Both the position numbers and the translations under genes were made by a program. A stretch of 64,000 bases of DNA from Erythroxylum novogranatense (lineage: Eukaryota > Streptophyta > Magnoliopsida > Malpighiales > Erythroxylaceae): assembly GCA_029891385.1 (NCBI GenBank), contig CM057233.1, forward strand, positions 27,081,352-27,145,351, written 5' to 3'. Positions 1 to 10,902 of this stretch are shown here, piece by piece (within the stretch, counting starts at the first letter, position 1; each line of letters opens with the position of its first letter). The notes beneath the pieces were generated by a model. It was not told where the DNA came from, ran no database searches, and saw nothing but the letters and a program-made list of their open reading frames with translations.

Positions 1-3000
1 ATAAGGGAGGTTAGGTTGGAGGCGATGGCAGTTTGTCCATTTTGTTAAAAATTTCAGCATGTGATTTTTGGGAATTATGAGTTTATTGGTAAGGGTTTTG
101 CTTAACATGGTGGTTTGAGCATGGTGGTCGAAAGAGTTAGTGATGAAGGTCAAGTTTCAACATTTGTTTAAAATTCCAGCATAGCCTTATCGTGTTGATT
201 AGGGTTTTATGGTAGAGTTGCATTTTTATTTCAAAATGGTGGATTGAAGAGTTATTTTATGAAAGAATAAGAAAAGAAGAAGAGTAAATGGAAGTTGAGA
301 GAAAATCTGGTTTTCGAGGTATGAAAAATTCTGGAATTTGTTTAAGTTTTTGATGGGTTTTGGGTTTAAATGACTTAAGAAAGGTCTAAGTAAAGTTAGG
401 TAAAGTTCGATGATTGTTTAAGCCAAGTTTGCAATTCCTAGAAAAATTTCAGCATGAGTATTGATTGGTAATTCATGATTATTGTTAGGTTTATTCTTTC
501 TTATTTGCTAATGATGGATTGAGTGTAGGATTAGTGAATGAAAGAAGAAGAATTAGGAAAGTGGAAGGAGAAATCAGCATGTGTATTAGTGGTTAATTCA
601 TGGTTTTGATTGTTAGGTTTTATCTTTTCTTACTTGATTTGAAGAATGAGTATTAAGTTGGGGTTTGAGTTTGGAAAATCAGAATTGTTGTGAGGGGTTC
701 TAAACTTAGAGATTTTCAAATCTTGATGGTTATTTAAATACGTGTTGATGCTATTGGTTTATTGGTTTAAGTAAAGTATGGGTAAGATGGGTTAGGAAGA
801 GGTTTATAAAAGGGTAGCTATATATGTTTTGTTTTGGTTCTTGTTTAATGCTAGAGGTTACATCATGATTGGTTTTGAGTTATTGATTGGGTTATTGAAT
901 GAATGAATGTAGGGTAAGTGAAGTACTAAGATGGAATGTGGAGATAGTTGTAAATGGATGTTCTTGATCATGTTCATTTGAGTGTTTTGTGTAATTAAAA
1001 GGATATGAGTTGTGTTGTATGATCATATAGGGACTCGTAATTGGGTATGAGATGTTTAAGTGTGAATAGAAATGGTTCACATCACCTTGGAATGAATGAC
1101 TTGTATATTTGAAGTGCTTAGTATAGAGAATTAGATGGAAATGGAGGTTTGGGAAAATTTCCAGCATATGTCTCTTTATTCATTCATGGTGTTTTGTTAG
1201 AATTTGGCCTTTCTTGCTTAGAAATGAAGGTGTAAGAGGTTTCTTGGAGAGTAAAGTGGAAAGAAGAAGGATTTTAGAAACAAAAGCGTAAAATTTCAGA
1301 TTTGAGTTGTTGGCTTTAAGGCATGAGATTCTAGAAAATAATTGATAAGATTGAGATAGGTTATGATGGTTATAGTTTAGTAATGAATAGGCAAAGTTGG
1401 GTAAGTTTAAAGTTAAGTTCTCGCATTCTTGAAAAATTTCAGCATTTGAGTTTTTTGGTAATGAGACCTTGTTATGCTTTGTTTAGGTCTCTTAAGGCAA
1501 GTGAAGATTGGAAAAGAACAATTTGACAAATTGCAAAGCCAAAGGATAAGAGGTGGGTAACTTTTTAATCATTAAGTATTAGGCTATATTCCTATGATTT
1601 GTACATTTTTGAAGAAAGGATTATTTGTGATATTTGAGTCTGTACTGTGCACCGTTCTATGCACTATTGTGTGAAAGATTAGTAATATTGTTTGTTAAGT
1701 GATCAAAATTCTGAATGTGTGAATTACATGTTTATGTGAGCGTATCTTGTTGAAATGGCCATTCGTGGCAAAGCTTGATGAATAATGGAAAAGAATGAGA
1801 ATATGAGATTTAGGAAGAATGCCTAATATGATCATGTATGATTTTGTTGGGTTTGTAGTGATCCCCTCTGTTTAACAAGTGCGCACTTGTCATAGGCTTC
1901 GCCCGCCTGCCCGCTAGTGGCATAGGAGCTCCGAATCGGACTCCCCTCTGTTCACGGCTACACATGGTCGCTTGTCGAACATGTGTAGTACGTTCTGTTA
2001 GGATCACTCAAACCATCTGATATGTGCTTTTGTGCTGTTATCTGATATTTGGTGATTTTGTAATTGTTTTTATTTGTTAGAAAATGAAATTGATGGTTAT
2101 CGACTTGAAATTATTATTATTGATGCATGTGTTAGCTTATACTTAATTATTAGACTGTTACCCACGGAGCCGTCGTGCTCACCCCCCTTTATCTCACTCC
2201 TCAGGTTTTGAACAAGAAATCGAGTTCCGCATCGAGATTGAAACAAATTTGATGCAACTTGCTTTTGAAGTTATGTTGTAAAAGAAAGGCATTAGTTTAT
2301 TCTCTATTCGTTGTTTTTGTTAAATTAGTTGTAATCGGGCTAAATGCCCTTTGATGAGTTGTATTAGTTTATTGTCATGTAAATCATAAGGTTTTGAGGT
2401 TCCAAATGTACTTTATATCTATATATCCTTTAATATTTGAAGTTCAAATGTAATGTATAGGATAATGTATGATTGTAAGATTGGAAAAGCAGAAAAAAAA
2501 AAAAAAAGGATGAGTTGGTATTGTTGTATGGATTGAAATGGTTAGAATTCTTAAGATTGCATATTGGCCCTTTGAGTTGGAGGTGGGCTGTGCTATTGAG
2601 TTGGAAGATAGAAGTGGTTTTATGCAGGTTTGGAGCTTGGATGGATAGATTAGGATTTTTGGCTAGATCAATTTTAGGGAGGTGCTGTCAATTTTCTTAA
2701 AATGGACAGAAACTTCACTTAGGTTTTAGACTATGTTAGAGCTTGAATTTGAAATGGGTAGATTTCTTGACGTTTGTAGATAATGTCAAGATCTTGAAAA
2801 CGAGATAAAATGGGTCATGATTGGACTTAAGATGAAAAAGTTATGAACGTTTGAAAATTCCGATTTACTATTCTTTTGGTAAGATTTCACTATTCATATG
2901 GTCATTAGCTTAAACAAGGTTTTAATTCTTTCAATGATTGTAGTGAGCTATGAAATTGTTTTGCTTAAGATTGAGGTCTATAGAATAAAGTGAAAAGAAA

Positions 3001-3188
3001 TGATAACAAATTAGTATGAAAATGAATTTTAAGATTAATAAGATGAGAGAGAAAAAAAAAAATTTATCGGGATTTTTTGGATTAGAGATTGGATATTCGG
3101 TAACGGGTTATACGAGTTCATAAGGAATCATGTGTACGTATTGGGGGAATATGTATAAGTAGTTGGGTTCCGAACACGGGATCCAACA
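1..3188 (+). repeat. 3' part of a Ty3/gypsy LTR (LTR1), start outside the window
   Basis: No coding sequence is credible here. The stretch ends in ATCCAACA at 3181-3188, like the end of the element I LTR (GGTCCAACA). It carries the same ordered blocks as the LTRs of D, H and I: a GTGCGCAC-centred palindrome at 1875-1890, the CCGCTAGTGGCAT block at 1911-1923, a hairpin with 9-bp arms (1958-1966 with 1980-1988), and a GAGC...GCTC hairpin followed by CCCCCC, pyrimidines and CAGG at 2167-2214. No primer-binding site follows position 3188, so it is a 3' LTR or a solo LTR, not a 5' LTR. A run of 14 A at about 2491-2508 lies inside it. Assignment to a chromovirus family related to H and I is inferred from motif order only. 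Confidence 0.6.
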
Positions 3189-4124
3189 CATGTGCTAAAG
3201 GACCTAAAGAGAAATCGACAACACATTGGCTATTTGTATAAGTGCTTAGGTCTGTTGGTGGACCAAAAATTAGCCAATTGATTGTCACATTTCAAAGTGG
3301 GAGACAACGTGAAGAGAGCCAGCTAGAAGAGAGGGCTGAAGGTATGGTTGGTAGACCAAGGGAGGAGGCTGCGACCAGTGATGCGTGAAGGGGAGAGTAA
3401 AAACAGCAACTGGTGGTTTTGTTGTGTGCTTGTGAGTGACTTGTGTGGTGGCTGCTGCTGGAGGCATTAGCTGAGAGGGAAAAGAAAAATAACATGTGGG
3501 TTGTTTGCATGCTAGTGGAGTGGAGACGTTGTGCTTAGTGTGTGAGTGGCTTGTGAGTGACTTAAAACATAAGAAGAAAAATGTGTAGTACTTTTTTAGC
3601 TTGTGAGTAACTAAGAGTGTTGTGGAGAAGTGGATGTTTTGTGAGTAACTAATTGAGTGCTTGGTTGTTGCGTTGGAGCTGGAAAAGTGGAGTAGAGTGC
3701 ATGCTAGCTGGAGAAATAAAAATACAAAGTGAAGGCAGCAGGTGGCGTTGGAAGTGGCTTGAGAGGGAAGTGTGTGCTTGTGCTGGGTGTGTGAGTGTGT
3801 GAAGAGTGAGACGTGAGTAAATAGGTGAGTGCGTGAGTGGAGTTGTGTAAGCGTGTGAAGTGTGTGTATGGTTTAACGTGAAGTAGCTGGGTGTGTGAGT
3901 AACGTGTTTTGTGTGAGTTGGTGATGGGCAGCTGTGCATGAAGGCTGGAAAACTAAGAAGAAAATAACGTGAAGTGTGGGCTTCGAACCAAAATAAGCAG
4001 CAGGTGGTGTTTAGTGTTGAGTGCTTGCTTTGTGCGTAAGTGTGTACTGCCTTGGGAGTGGGTTGTGGGCTGCTGTTGCTGGTGGAGAAAAATGTTGTTT
4101 TTTGTGCATATAGTGGAGTGGCGT
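3189..4124. other. Unassigned GTG-rich sequence, left half of the site invaded by element A
   Basis: The + strand is rich in degenerate GTGAGTG/GTGTG words and includes two copies of GCAGCAGGTGG (about 3736 and 3999). It ends with the 5-bp target duplication ggcgt (4120-4124) and resumes at 16347, where similar GTG-rich sequence continues. Long minus-strand open frames here are a by-product of this composition. It may be the start of an old LTR that continues in 16347-17542, but I cannot identify a family. Confidence 0.4.
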
Positions 4125-7100
4125 TGTAACATCTCACCCTCAACGAGAAGGGTAGAATAGTAATTTGGCATAGGATGAGAGTGATTGGGCTTCATTAGGA
4201 CTGTTCATGCATACTAGTATTGGTACACAGTGAATTTTGGGCACATGAAATAACTGTACATGCATACATGACATTCCCAGTTTTTGTGCCTAATGTAGTT
4301 TTACGGTGATTAACGTGGTTCTTGCGTTTAAAAAATTATTCTGAGTGCGCCATTGAGTGTTTTATATTTTAAGGGATTTTAAAATTTTATGGAATTTTTA
4401 GGAGAAAATTTTCGGATGAAAAAATCGCCAAGTTGATTTAACCTGTTGATTTTCGAGTGAAAATTTCTATCCAATGGCACTGTAATATTGGGTATATTAT
4501 TTTGGGATTAAAATTAGGGCCATTAAACTAGAATGGGTCAAAGTGCATTAGGGTTCCTATTTACTAATTTGTTTTTAGCCCATTTTTTCTTTTTTATTAG
4601 AATTTGCCACTTGTCCTAAAGAGTTTTAATGATTTTTGTCTTATGCTAAACCTATTTCTCGGATATGCCTTAACAAAAGAATGAAAAGATGAATTGGATT
4701 GTTTATTTTCCATCCCCATCCAAAACCTTCCTTTCCTTTTTCATCTCCATCGATTTTTTTTTCTCCTTCTTTAAGTTACTTCCTCCCACCTTAAGAGCCT
4801 TCCTTATATGCTTGCAAACTTAAACCTTCTACCTCCTTACCATGATGACAACCATGTATGAGGATTAGAAAGTAGAGAAAGTGGAGAAGTTGGTGTAGTT
4901 TTGAAGAGGGAAAACTTGATTAGGTAAGCTTTTTTTTTAAGCTTTGGTTGTTTATTTAATGAATCATAGTTGTTAGATGCATTCATTTGGAGTTATGGTG
5001 CATTAAATATGATTTATGATGCATGAATTTCATGAAACCTATGGCTTGATTATTTGGGTATAAATGTATGTTGTGTGAGGGTAAGTGAATGAACATGGTT
5101 TAGATTGGTTTTAGCTTGATTTTGGATTGAATATTGATGACTAATCTTGCATAGAAATTAAGAGTTTAATGTTGCAAAAATTTGACTATGGGTCTAAGTG
5201 AGTGTAGGAATGATCTAGGGACGGATTTTGTGTCCAATTGGGATGCTTATGGTCGTAGAAGTTCAATTGGCATGATAGGAAGTGTATTTGAGTAGTAAAG
5301 CAGAATATTGGTTTTTGACCTACTGTACTGTTTTGAGCATAATTCATTGTGTGGTTATGCAAATGAGGTGAGGTTTCTGCTAAATAAAACTTTGTCTTGT
5401 TGGCTACATTTTTGTGTGAAAGAGGTGTTGTCTAATTTTAGCCTTAAGAGGGTGAATTTTGGCTTGGAAAGTTACTATTGATGTTTGTATGAACAGTAAC
5501 CGAACCAATGACCTAAGTGTTTTGATAATTTTTTCTAAATTAATTTAGAAGGGATTGATGAAAATTTTCTTCATGAGAGTTGAAGCCTAGATTGTTAGCT
5601 TTCCATTTCCACTGAGTTTGCAATTTTTCGATATGTATATTGGGAGATATCCACTGTTAACTATTGACTGATTTTGTACATTGTGGTGAAACCTAGCCTA
5701 AGTGTCAGATTTGTGAGCATTCTGATTGGAAACAATTTTAGAAATTTCTGTGAATTAAATTGGCTTGAGTGATCTTCTTAAGAGTTGTAAAGGAAGAAAT
5801 TATCTTGAAAATGGTATATCGCATGTGATTTTTGGAGATCAGATTTGGGAGTTATGAGTTTTCAAAAAACTGAACCTGCATTAGGTTTTTAACTATTGCC
5901 TGATCAGTCACTTGTTTGGCAGTTTTGAACTTATTAGGGATGGAATTGGATTTTGAATCCTTCATGAAAATTGAAGTATGAGATCTTATCTTTCCAGTGA
6001 TATAAGGTAGTGATTGTTTTGACATTTGTGCTAGGAGATATGCTGCTTTGAAATGTACTGTTCAGATTGGGAAATTTCAGTGGGCAGATGCTTTGGTGAA
6101 TTGTTTGGCCTAGTTATCAAATGAATTTGATTTCAGGTTGTTCATGAAAGTTGTAGATAACATTGGGATCTTTCTGAGCATATTTATTGTGTAATTTGTG
6201 ACAAAGAAAATGAGAAGTTATTGAATTTACAAGATACTATACTATTTTAGAACCCATTGACTAGGCAGTAGGTTTAATTGGATTTTTGACACCCTTAGTG
6301 GTGAAATTGATTTTTATGGTCTTCATGAAACTTGTAGAGTTTTTCATGATCTTTCCAACGAGATTTATTTTGTAATTTTCTGAATTGTGTGGAAAGAGTT
6401 ATAGGTGTTTGAATTTCGGTTTGAAAATAAGAAAAAGAGAAGGAAATAGGGGCATCGGATTCATAGAATATTTAATTTCATTTTATGAGAGATTGGGAAT
6501 TTTTTGACGGAAAATTGACGTGGGTCTGGTTTATTGTTTTCTGGTCACTATTTTATTTATTTTTGGACCTATAGAGATCCGAATTGAGTACCGTCAGCGC
6601 CATTAGATTTCTAATTTTTAGACGGATTTTTATGATGGAAAAGGTGAGATTAGGGCCGGGAATATCATGAACAAGCATTATACACCTACATGTGCATGAT
6701 TGAATAGTTATGATTGAACAGTTAGTAATATTCATCTTCTTTGATTTTTTTTATATATAGAGGCACAATTGAGCGTCGATCGATCGACGTAGAGAGACTT
6801 CCAGTATTAGCTCGAAGTAATAGGTGAGTAACCTAGATAGGTTTCTCAATTATTATTTGTCTAATATGGGGATAATGGCGGGATCAGAATGTGTAAATTG
6901 TGTGACTTGTTTGCCCTCTTGGGATTACTATGATTAATTGTGACTTATGGATCGTTAATTGTAAATTATATGATCGTTAATTGTGGTGATGGACCGTTAA
7001 TTGTGCATTATGGATCGTTAGTTAACTATTCAATTGGGCATAGGCATTTCATATCTGAGATGCATAAACGGATATAAATAATTGTGAACCGAGTCGCCAT

Positions 7101-7809
7101 CAAATGGCGAAAACATACCTAGAGCTCGAAGGAGATAATCCTCCAGACGCCGCGTCCGACATCGACATCGCTTAAGTGCTCGGTCACAACATCTGAAATA
7201 AAATCGGAAAAAGAGTCACATGTGCATTGCATCTTGGATGAATACGAAATGACTTTTCTCAGATATGATGGTGTGTGATTCTTGAGCTTGTATTCCTACT
7301 ATGACTGCCTGATTACTGGAGCATGCTTATGTGATGCATGAATTGGGCAAACCATCAATGATGGTTCCTCATTAAGTTCGCAAACTCATCCAAAATTGCA
7401 ATTTATTTTTCAGGGTTAAGAGTAGGTATTAGCTCCTCGTGGATTGTAGAGCCTTGGACATCGGATTGGCGAGAGAGGTTATGGCTCAAAGGTCGGTCAG
7501 CTGGGATTTCTTTTGGAGACTTATAGTTAGAACTGTTCTTTGTGCCTTATTATATAGTGCTTAATGTAAAGTGTTTTGAAGGATTGTATAGACTGAAAAT
7601 ACTGACAATTTGTAAATTTCTAAGTTTGAGTAAATGAAATGAAATACAGTTTTGTTTTATAAAGTTACCAATTTCTCATTTCTGTTTTATTATTGTGATG
7701 CCATGGAGAGTTTAGCGGTGGTTGTGAGTAGTGGTCTCTTATCGTAGGATATGTACCGGAATGGCCTACGGGCGTTCCGGTGGGTACTCTATGGTAAGGG
7801 GGCGCTACA
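4125..7809 (+). repeat. 5' LTR of element A
   Basis: It starts TGTAACATCTC and ends GGGGCGCTACA, immediately before the primer site. Contents include the palindrome GCGTCGATCGATCGACG (about 6772-6788), tandem copies of a GTTAATTGT-bearing unit (about 6947-7027), a TCGCCAT-CAA-ATGGCGA hairpin (7094-7110), a GGAG-6nt-CTCC hairpin (7131-7144) and the ACCATC...GATGGT hairpin (7351-7365) followed by TTTTTCAGGG. Compared with the 3' copy it lacks about 170 bp at about 6449/6450. Confidence 0.92.
6947..7027 (+). repeat. Short tandem repeat in the element A LTR
   Basis: About four degenerate copies of a 20-25 bp unit with core GATCGTTAATTGT or GACCGTTAATTGT. The 3' LTR has the corresponding array at about 15465-15545 with the core changed to GACTGTTAATTGT, consistent with C-to-T and related drift. 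Confidence 0.7.
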
Positions 7810-7814
7810 TTAAG

Positions 7815-7826
7815 TGGTATCAGAGC
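7815..7826 (+). promoter_or_regulatory. Primer-binding site of element A (initiator Met tRNA)
   Basis: TGGTATCAGAGC lies five bases after the LTR end. It is complementary to the 3' end of plant initiator Met tRNA, the usual primer for minus-strand DNA synthesis in chromoviruses and many copia elements. Confidence 0.92.
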
Positions 7827-7990
7827 ATGGTTTGGCATCTTTTGGGAATAGTCAGATATGTAGGTATGAATTTTTACATAATTGCAGAAATTGACTGGAC
7901 TTCTTGTTTTGTTCTAGGTCTTCTGTCTTAGGTGATCATGTTGAGCAACCAGCTGACTAAGGATCAGTCGGAGCCAGTAGAGAGTCTTCT

Positions 7991-8893
7991 ATGCCTCGAT
8001 CTGAGGAGTTACCTCCTAGAGTTCCCGTGAGACGGAGAGGAGATATGATTTTATCGCGCAAGGTATGAGACTTTTTATGGCGATCTGAGACTTCACCGAG
8101 GTGAGGATGGTGGAGAGGACTGAGAGAGTCTTCAACCAGATGGACTGTGAACCTGATGAGAGGTTCGATTATGCGGTCTCTCTTCTGCAGGGCCCAACCT
8201 ACAAGTGGTGGAAGGCTGTTCCAGGCAGTACCACCAGGCCTTGCTTACTGTCATGGGGTGATTTTCTGAGGGCCTTCAGGGATAATTATATGCCCAAGGT
8301 CTATCTTGATATGAAGATGCAGGAGATTTTGGAGCTGAAACAGGGTAGGATGTATGTGGCAGAGTACAAGGTGAAGTTCAATGAGCTGATGGATTATGCT
8401 ACTGTTATGATTCCTACTAAGGCTGATAAGTGCCGAAGGTTCGAGAATGGCCTCAATACTGAGATCCGTACTCGATTGGCCCGGTCAGACATGGGCACAT
8501 TTATTGAGTTGAGGGCTGCTGCAGTGCGAGTGGAGCAGCTTATGAAGCAGAGACAGGCTGAGTTGGGGTCCCGGGGGAAGAGGCCGAGTGACAGTCAGGC
8601 GACTCGGCGGGAGTTTCAGAAGCGCCGAGGCAGGATTTTAGGTCTCCGGAGGATCGAGACAGTCTGGTTTTGGGCAGAGAGGAAGATTTGTACAGACTGG
8701 CAGTGGCATTGGTAGAGGGGTAGGGAAGATCCCTCCAGTGTGTGAGCATTGTGAGAGGAGACACAGTGGGGAGTGTCGATGGTTGGTGGAGCCTCGCCTC
8801 GAGATGCGGTTCGATGGAGCATCGTGTTGGGATTGCCCACCACATTGGGAGCTCGATCACTTTGGTAGTGGGACAGTGGAGTACTATGTTGTC
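7991..8893 (+). pseudogene. gag: gag pseudogene of element A
   Basis: Gag forms the cytoplasmic virus-like particle. An ATG at 7991 opens a short basic N-terminus, but the frame is lost before 8101. From 8101 to 8715 a frame of about 204 residues shows the plant gypsy Gag core, with motifs such as RVFNQMDC, ADKCRRFENGL and a WGDFLRAF segment. It then shifts frame. A zinc knuckle of the compact form C-x2-C-x3-H-x3-C is encoded at 8741-8776 in another frame. The region between the N-terminus and 8101 is shortened, so the start of the Gag core is missing. Identity as Gag is firm; the exact start is a guess. Confidence 0.8.
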
Positions 8894-8895
8894 TA

Positions 8896-9540
8896 ATGAG
8901 TAGAGTGGGTGGATCTGGACAGAGGGGTCGAGGTAGAGGCCGTGGCAGAGTTGAGGGGTCCTTTGTGCGGACTGAGGGACGGGCAGCCCACCACGCCCCA
9001 GCTGTGGTTTATGCCATGACCAGGCAGGAGGCCCAGGATTTCCCAGAGGTGGTAGCAGGTGCGCTTCTTATTTCTGGTTTTGAAGCATTTGCACTGCTAG
9101 ATCTAGGATCCACACATTCATTCATCGCACCACATTTGGCATGTAGAGTGCATGGGGATAGAGAGAGGTTATAGTATGGGTTAGAGGTGAGCACACCTCT
9201 AGGTAACACTACTGCTTTAGGAGAGGTCTGCAAGGGTGTCCGATTGTGATTGATCGGCAGAGTGAAAAGTGCACTGATAGTGCTACCTTGAGAGAGATAG
9301 ATGTGATTTTGGGGATGGGTGAAACTACGCACATAGGGCCGTCATGGACTGCTACACCAAGGAGGTTGTATTAGAGTCTCCTGGTCAGCCTAGAGCGGTG
9401 CTCAGAGGAGTTAGTCAAGCAGTGCCAGCCTGGATGTTCTCTTTTCTGAGTGCCCTGAGGTTGATGCAGGGGGGATGTGAGGCCTATCTGGCTTATGTTA
9501 TTAATGTGAGAGGTGAGCAGAGACTGCAGGATATTCCGTA
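8896..9540 (+). pseudogene. pro: Retropepsin-like protease pseudogene of element A
   Basis: The frame beginning at 8896 carries the conserved entry YAMTRQEAQ and then the aspartic protease signature as DLGSTHSF, where the family has D-[ST/P]-G-[AS]-T-H-S-F. A stop at 9172-9174 and later frameshifts truncate it. Scattered pieces up to 9540 in other frames correspond to the protease-RT linker. The enzyme would have cleaved the Gag-Pol polyprotein inside the particle. The catalytic Asp and Gly remain but the fold is incomplete. Confidence 0.75.
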
Positions 9541-9555
9541 ATTCGGGAGTTTCGG

Positions 9556-10902
9556 ATGTGTTTCGATGAGTTCTGGGTTTTCTCACGGATCGAAAGCGAG
9601 TTTACCATTGATGTAGTTCCAGGTACTGCTCCTATATCTATTCCTCCATATAGGATGGCACCTGTGGAACTGAAGGAGCTTAAGGCTCAGCTGCAGGAGT
9701 TACTAGAGAAAGGTTTTATCAGGCCTAGTGTCTCACCGTGGGGAGCTCCAGTTTTATTTGTGAAGAAGAAGGATGGAACATTGAGACTGTGCATCGATTA
9801 CAGGAAGTTGAATCGGGTGACAGTGAAGAATAAGTATCCACTGCCTAGGATTGATGATCTATTTGATCAGTTGCAGGGAGCTCAGGTATTCACTAAGTTA
9901 GATTTGAGATCAGAGTATTATCAGCTGAAGATAGCCAAGGCTGATGTGCCTAAAAGTGCATTCAGGAGCAGGTATGGGCATTTCGAGTTTCTAGTGATGC
10001 CGTTTGGGTTGACTAATGCCCCGGCAGCCTTCATGGCCTTGATGAATAAGATATTTCAGCCCTACCTGGATCAGTTCGTAATTGTATTCATTGATGACAT
10101 TTTGGTGTACTCGAGGAACAGACGGGAGCATAGTGAGCACTTGAGGATTGTTTTACAAACTATGAGGGAGAGACAGCTGTATGCCAAATTCAGTAAGTGT
10201 GAATTTTGGCTGGATCGGGTGATATTCGTGGGGCATATAGTGACTGGAGAGGGTATTCAGGTTGATCCGAGTAAGATTGAGGCAGTGTTAAAGTGGGAAG
10301 CTCTACGGAATGTGGCAGAGATTCAGAGTTTCCTAGGACTGGCCGGTTATTACCGGAGGTTTGTCGAGGGATTTTCACTGATCTCAGCCCCTCTGACAAA
10401 ACTTCTGAGGAAAAATGTACCTTTCAGATGGACTGAGGAGTGCCAGAAGAGCTTTGAGGAGCTGAAACATCGGTTGACTACTACACTGGTGTTAGCTATT
10501 CCATCAGGGACTGGAGGATTTGAGGTGTTCAGTGATGCATCGCATCAGGGATTGGGGTGTGTTCTGATGCAGCATGGTAGAGTGATTGCATATGCCTCGA
10601 GACAGTTGAGAGCTCATGTGGTAACTTATCCAGTGCATGATTTGGAGTTAGCTGTAGTTGTTTTTGCCCTAAAAATTTGGAGACATTATCTGTATGGTGA
10701 GACATTTCAGATTTTCACGGATCATAAGAGTTTGAGGTATTTACTGAGCCAGAGAGAGTTGAATTTGAGACAGAGGAGATGGCTTAAGTTGTTGAAGGAT
10801 TATGACTGTACCATCGAGTATCACCCTGGGAAGGCCAATGTAGTGGCAAATGCTCTGAGTAGGAAGTCTTATACTAAGTCTGTACTCGTATTCGAGCAAT
10901 GA
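9556..10902 (+). pseudogene. pol: Reverse transcriptase / RNase H region of element A
   Basis: This is a 448-codon open frame, the best preserved part of A. The RT begins with the IPPYRMAP and [17 protein letters not shown] motifs (residues about 30-70). It contains the catalytic FIDD box (about residue 179; the family has Y/FxDD) and ends in the connection domain with the [10 protein letters not shown] motif. RNase H follows with [11 protein letters not shown] (about residue 323), a DLEL motif and FTDHKSL (about residue 386), then the usual linker ending ALSRK. The domain order places it in Ty3/gypsy. The GYHQL motif of RT reads EYYQL here, and upstream frames are broken, so a working polyprotein is not expected. 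Confidence 0.93.

Noticed and set aside
3649..4143. 164-codon minus-strand open frame rich in His, Thr and Ser
   Set aside because: It mirrors the GTG/GTGAGTG-rich composition of the + strand, has no domain, and runs across the boundary of element A.
7815..7826. tRNA gene suggested by TGGTATCAGAGC and its copies at other elements
   Set aside because: These are primer-binding sites next to LTR ends; no cloverleaf can be formed.
8540..8860. Minus-strand open frames opposite gag and pol of A (also at 11565-12002, 39336-39752, 53299-53775)
   Set aside because: Shadows of the real + strand coding regions; no family features.
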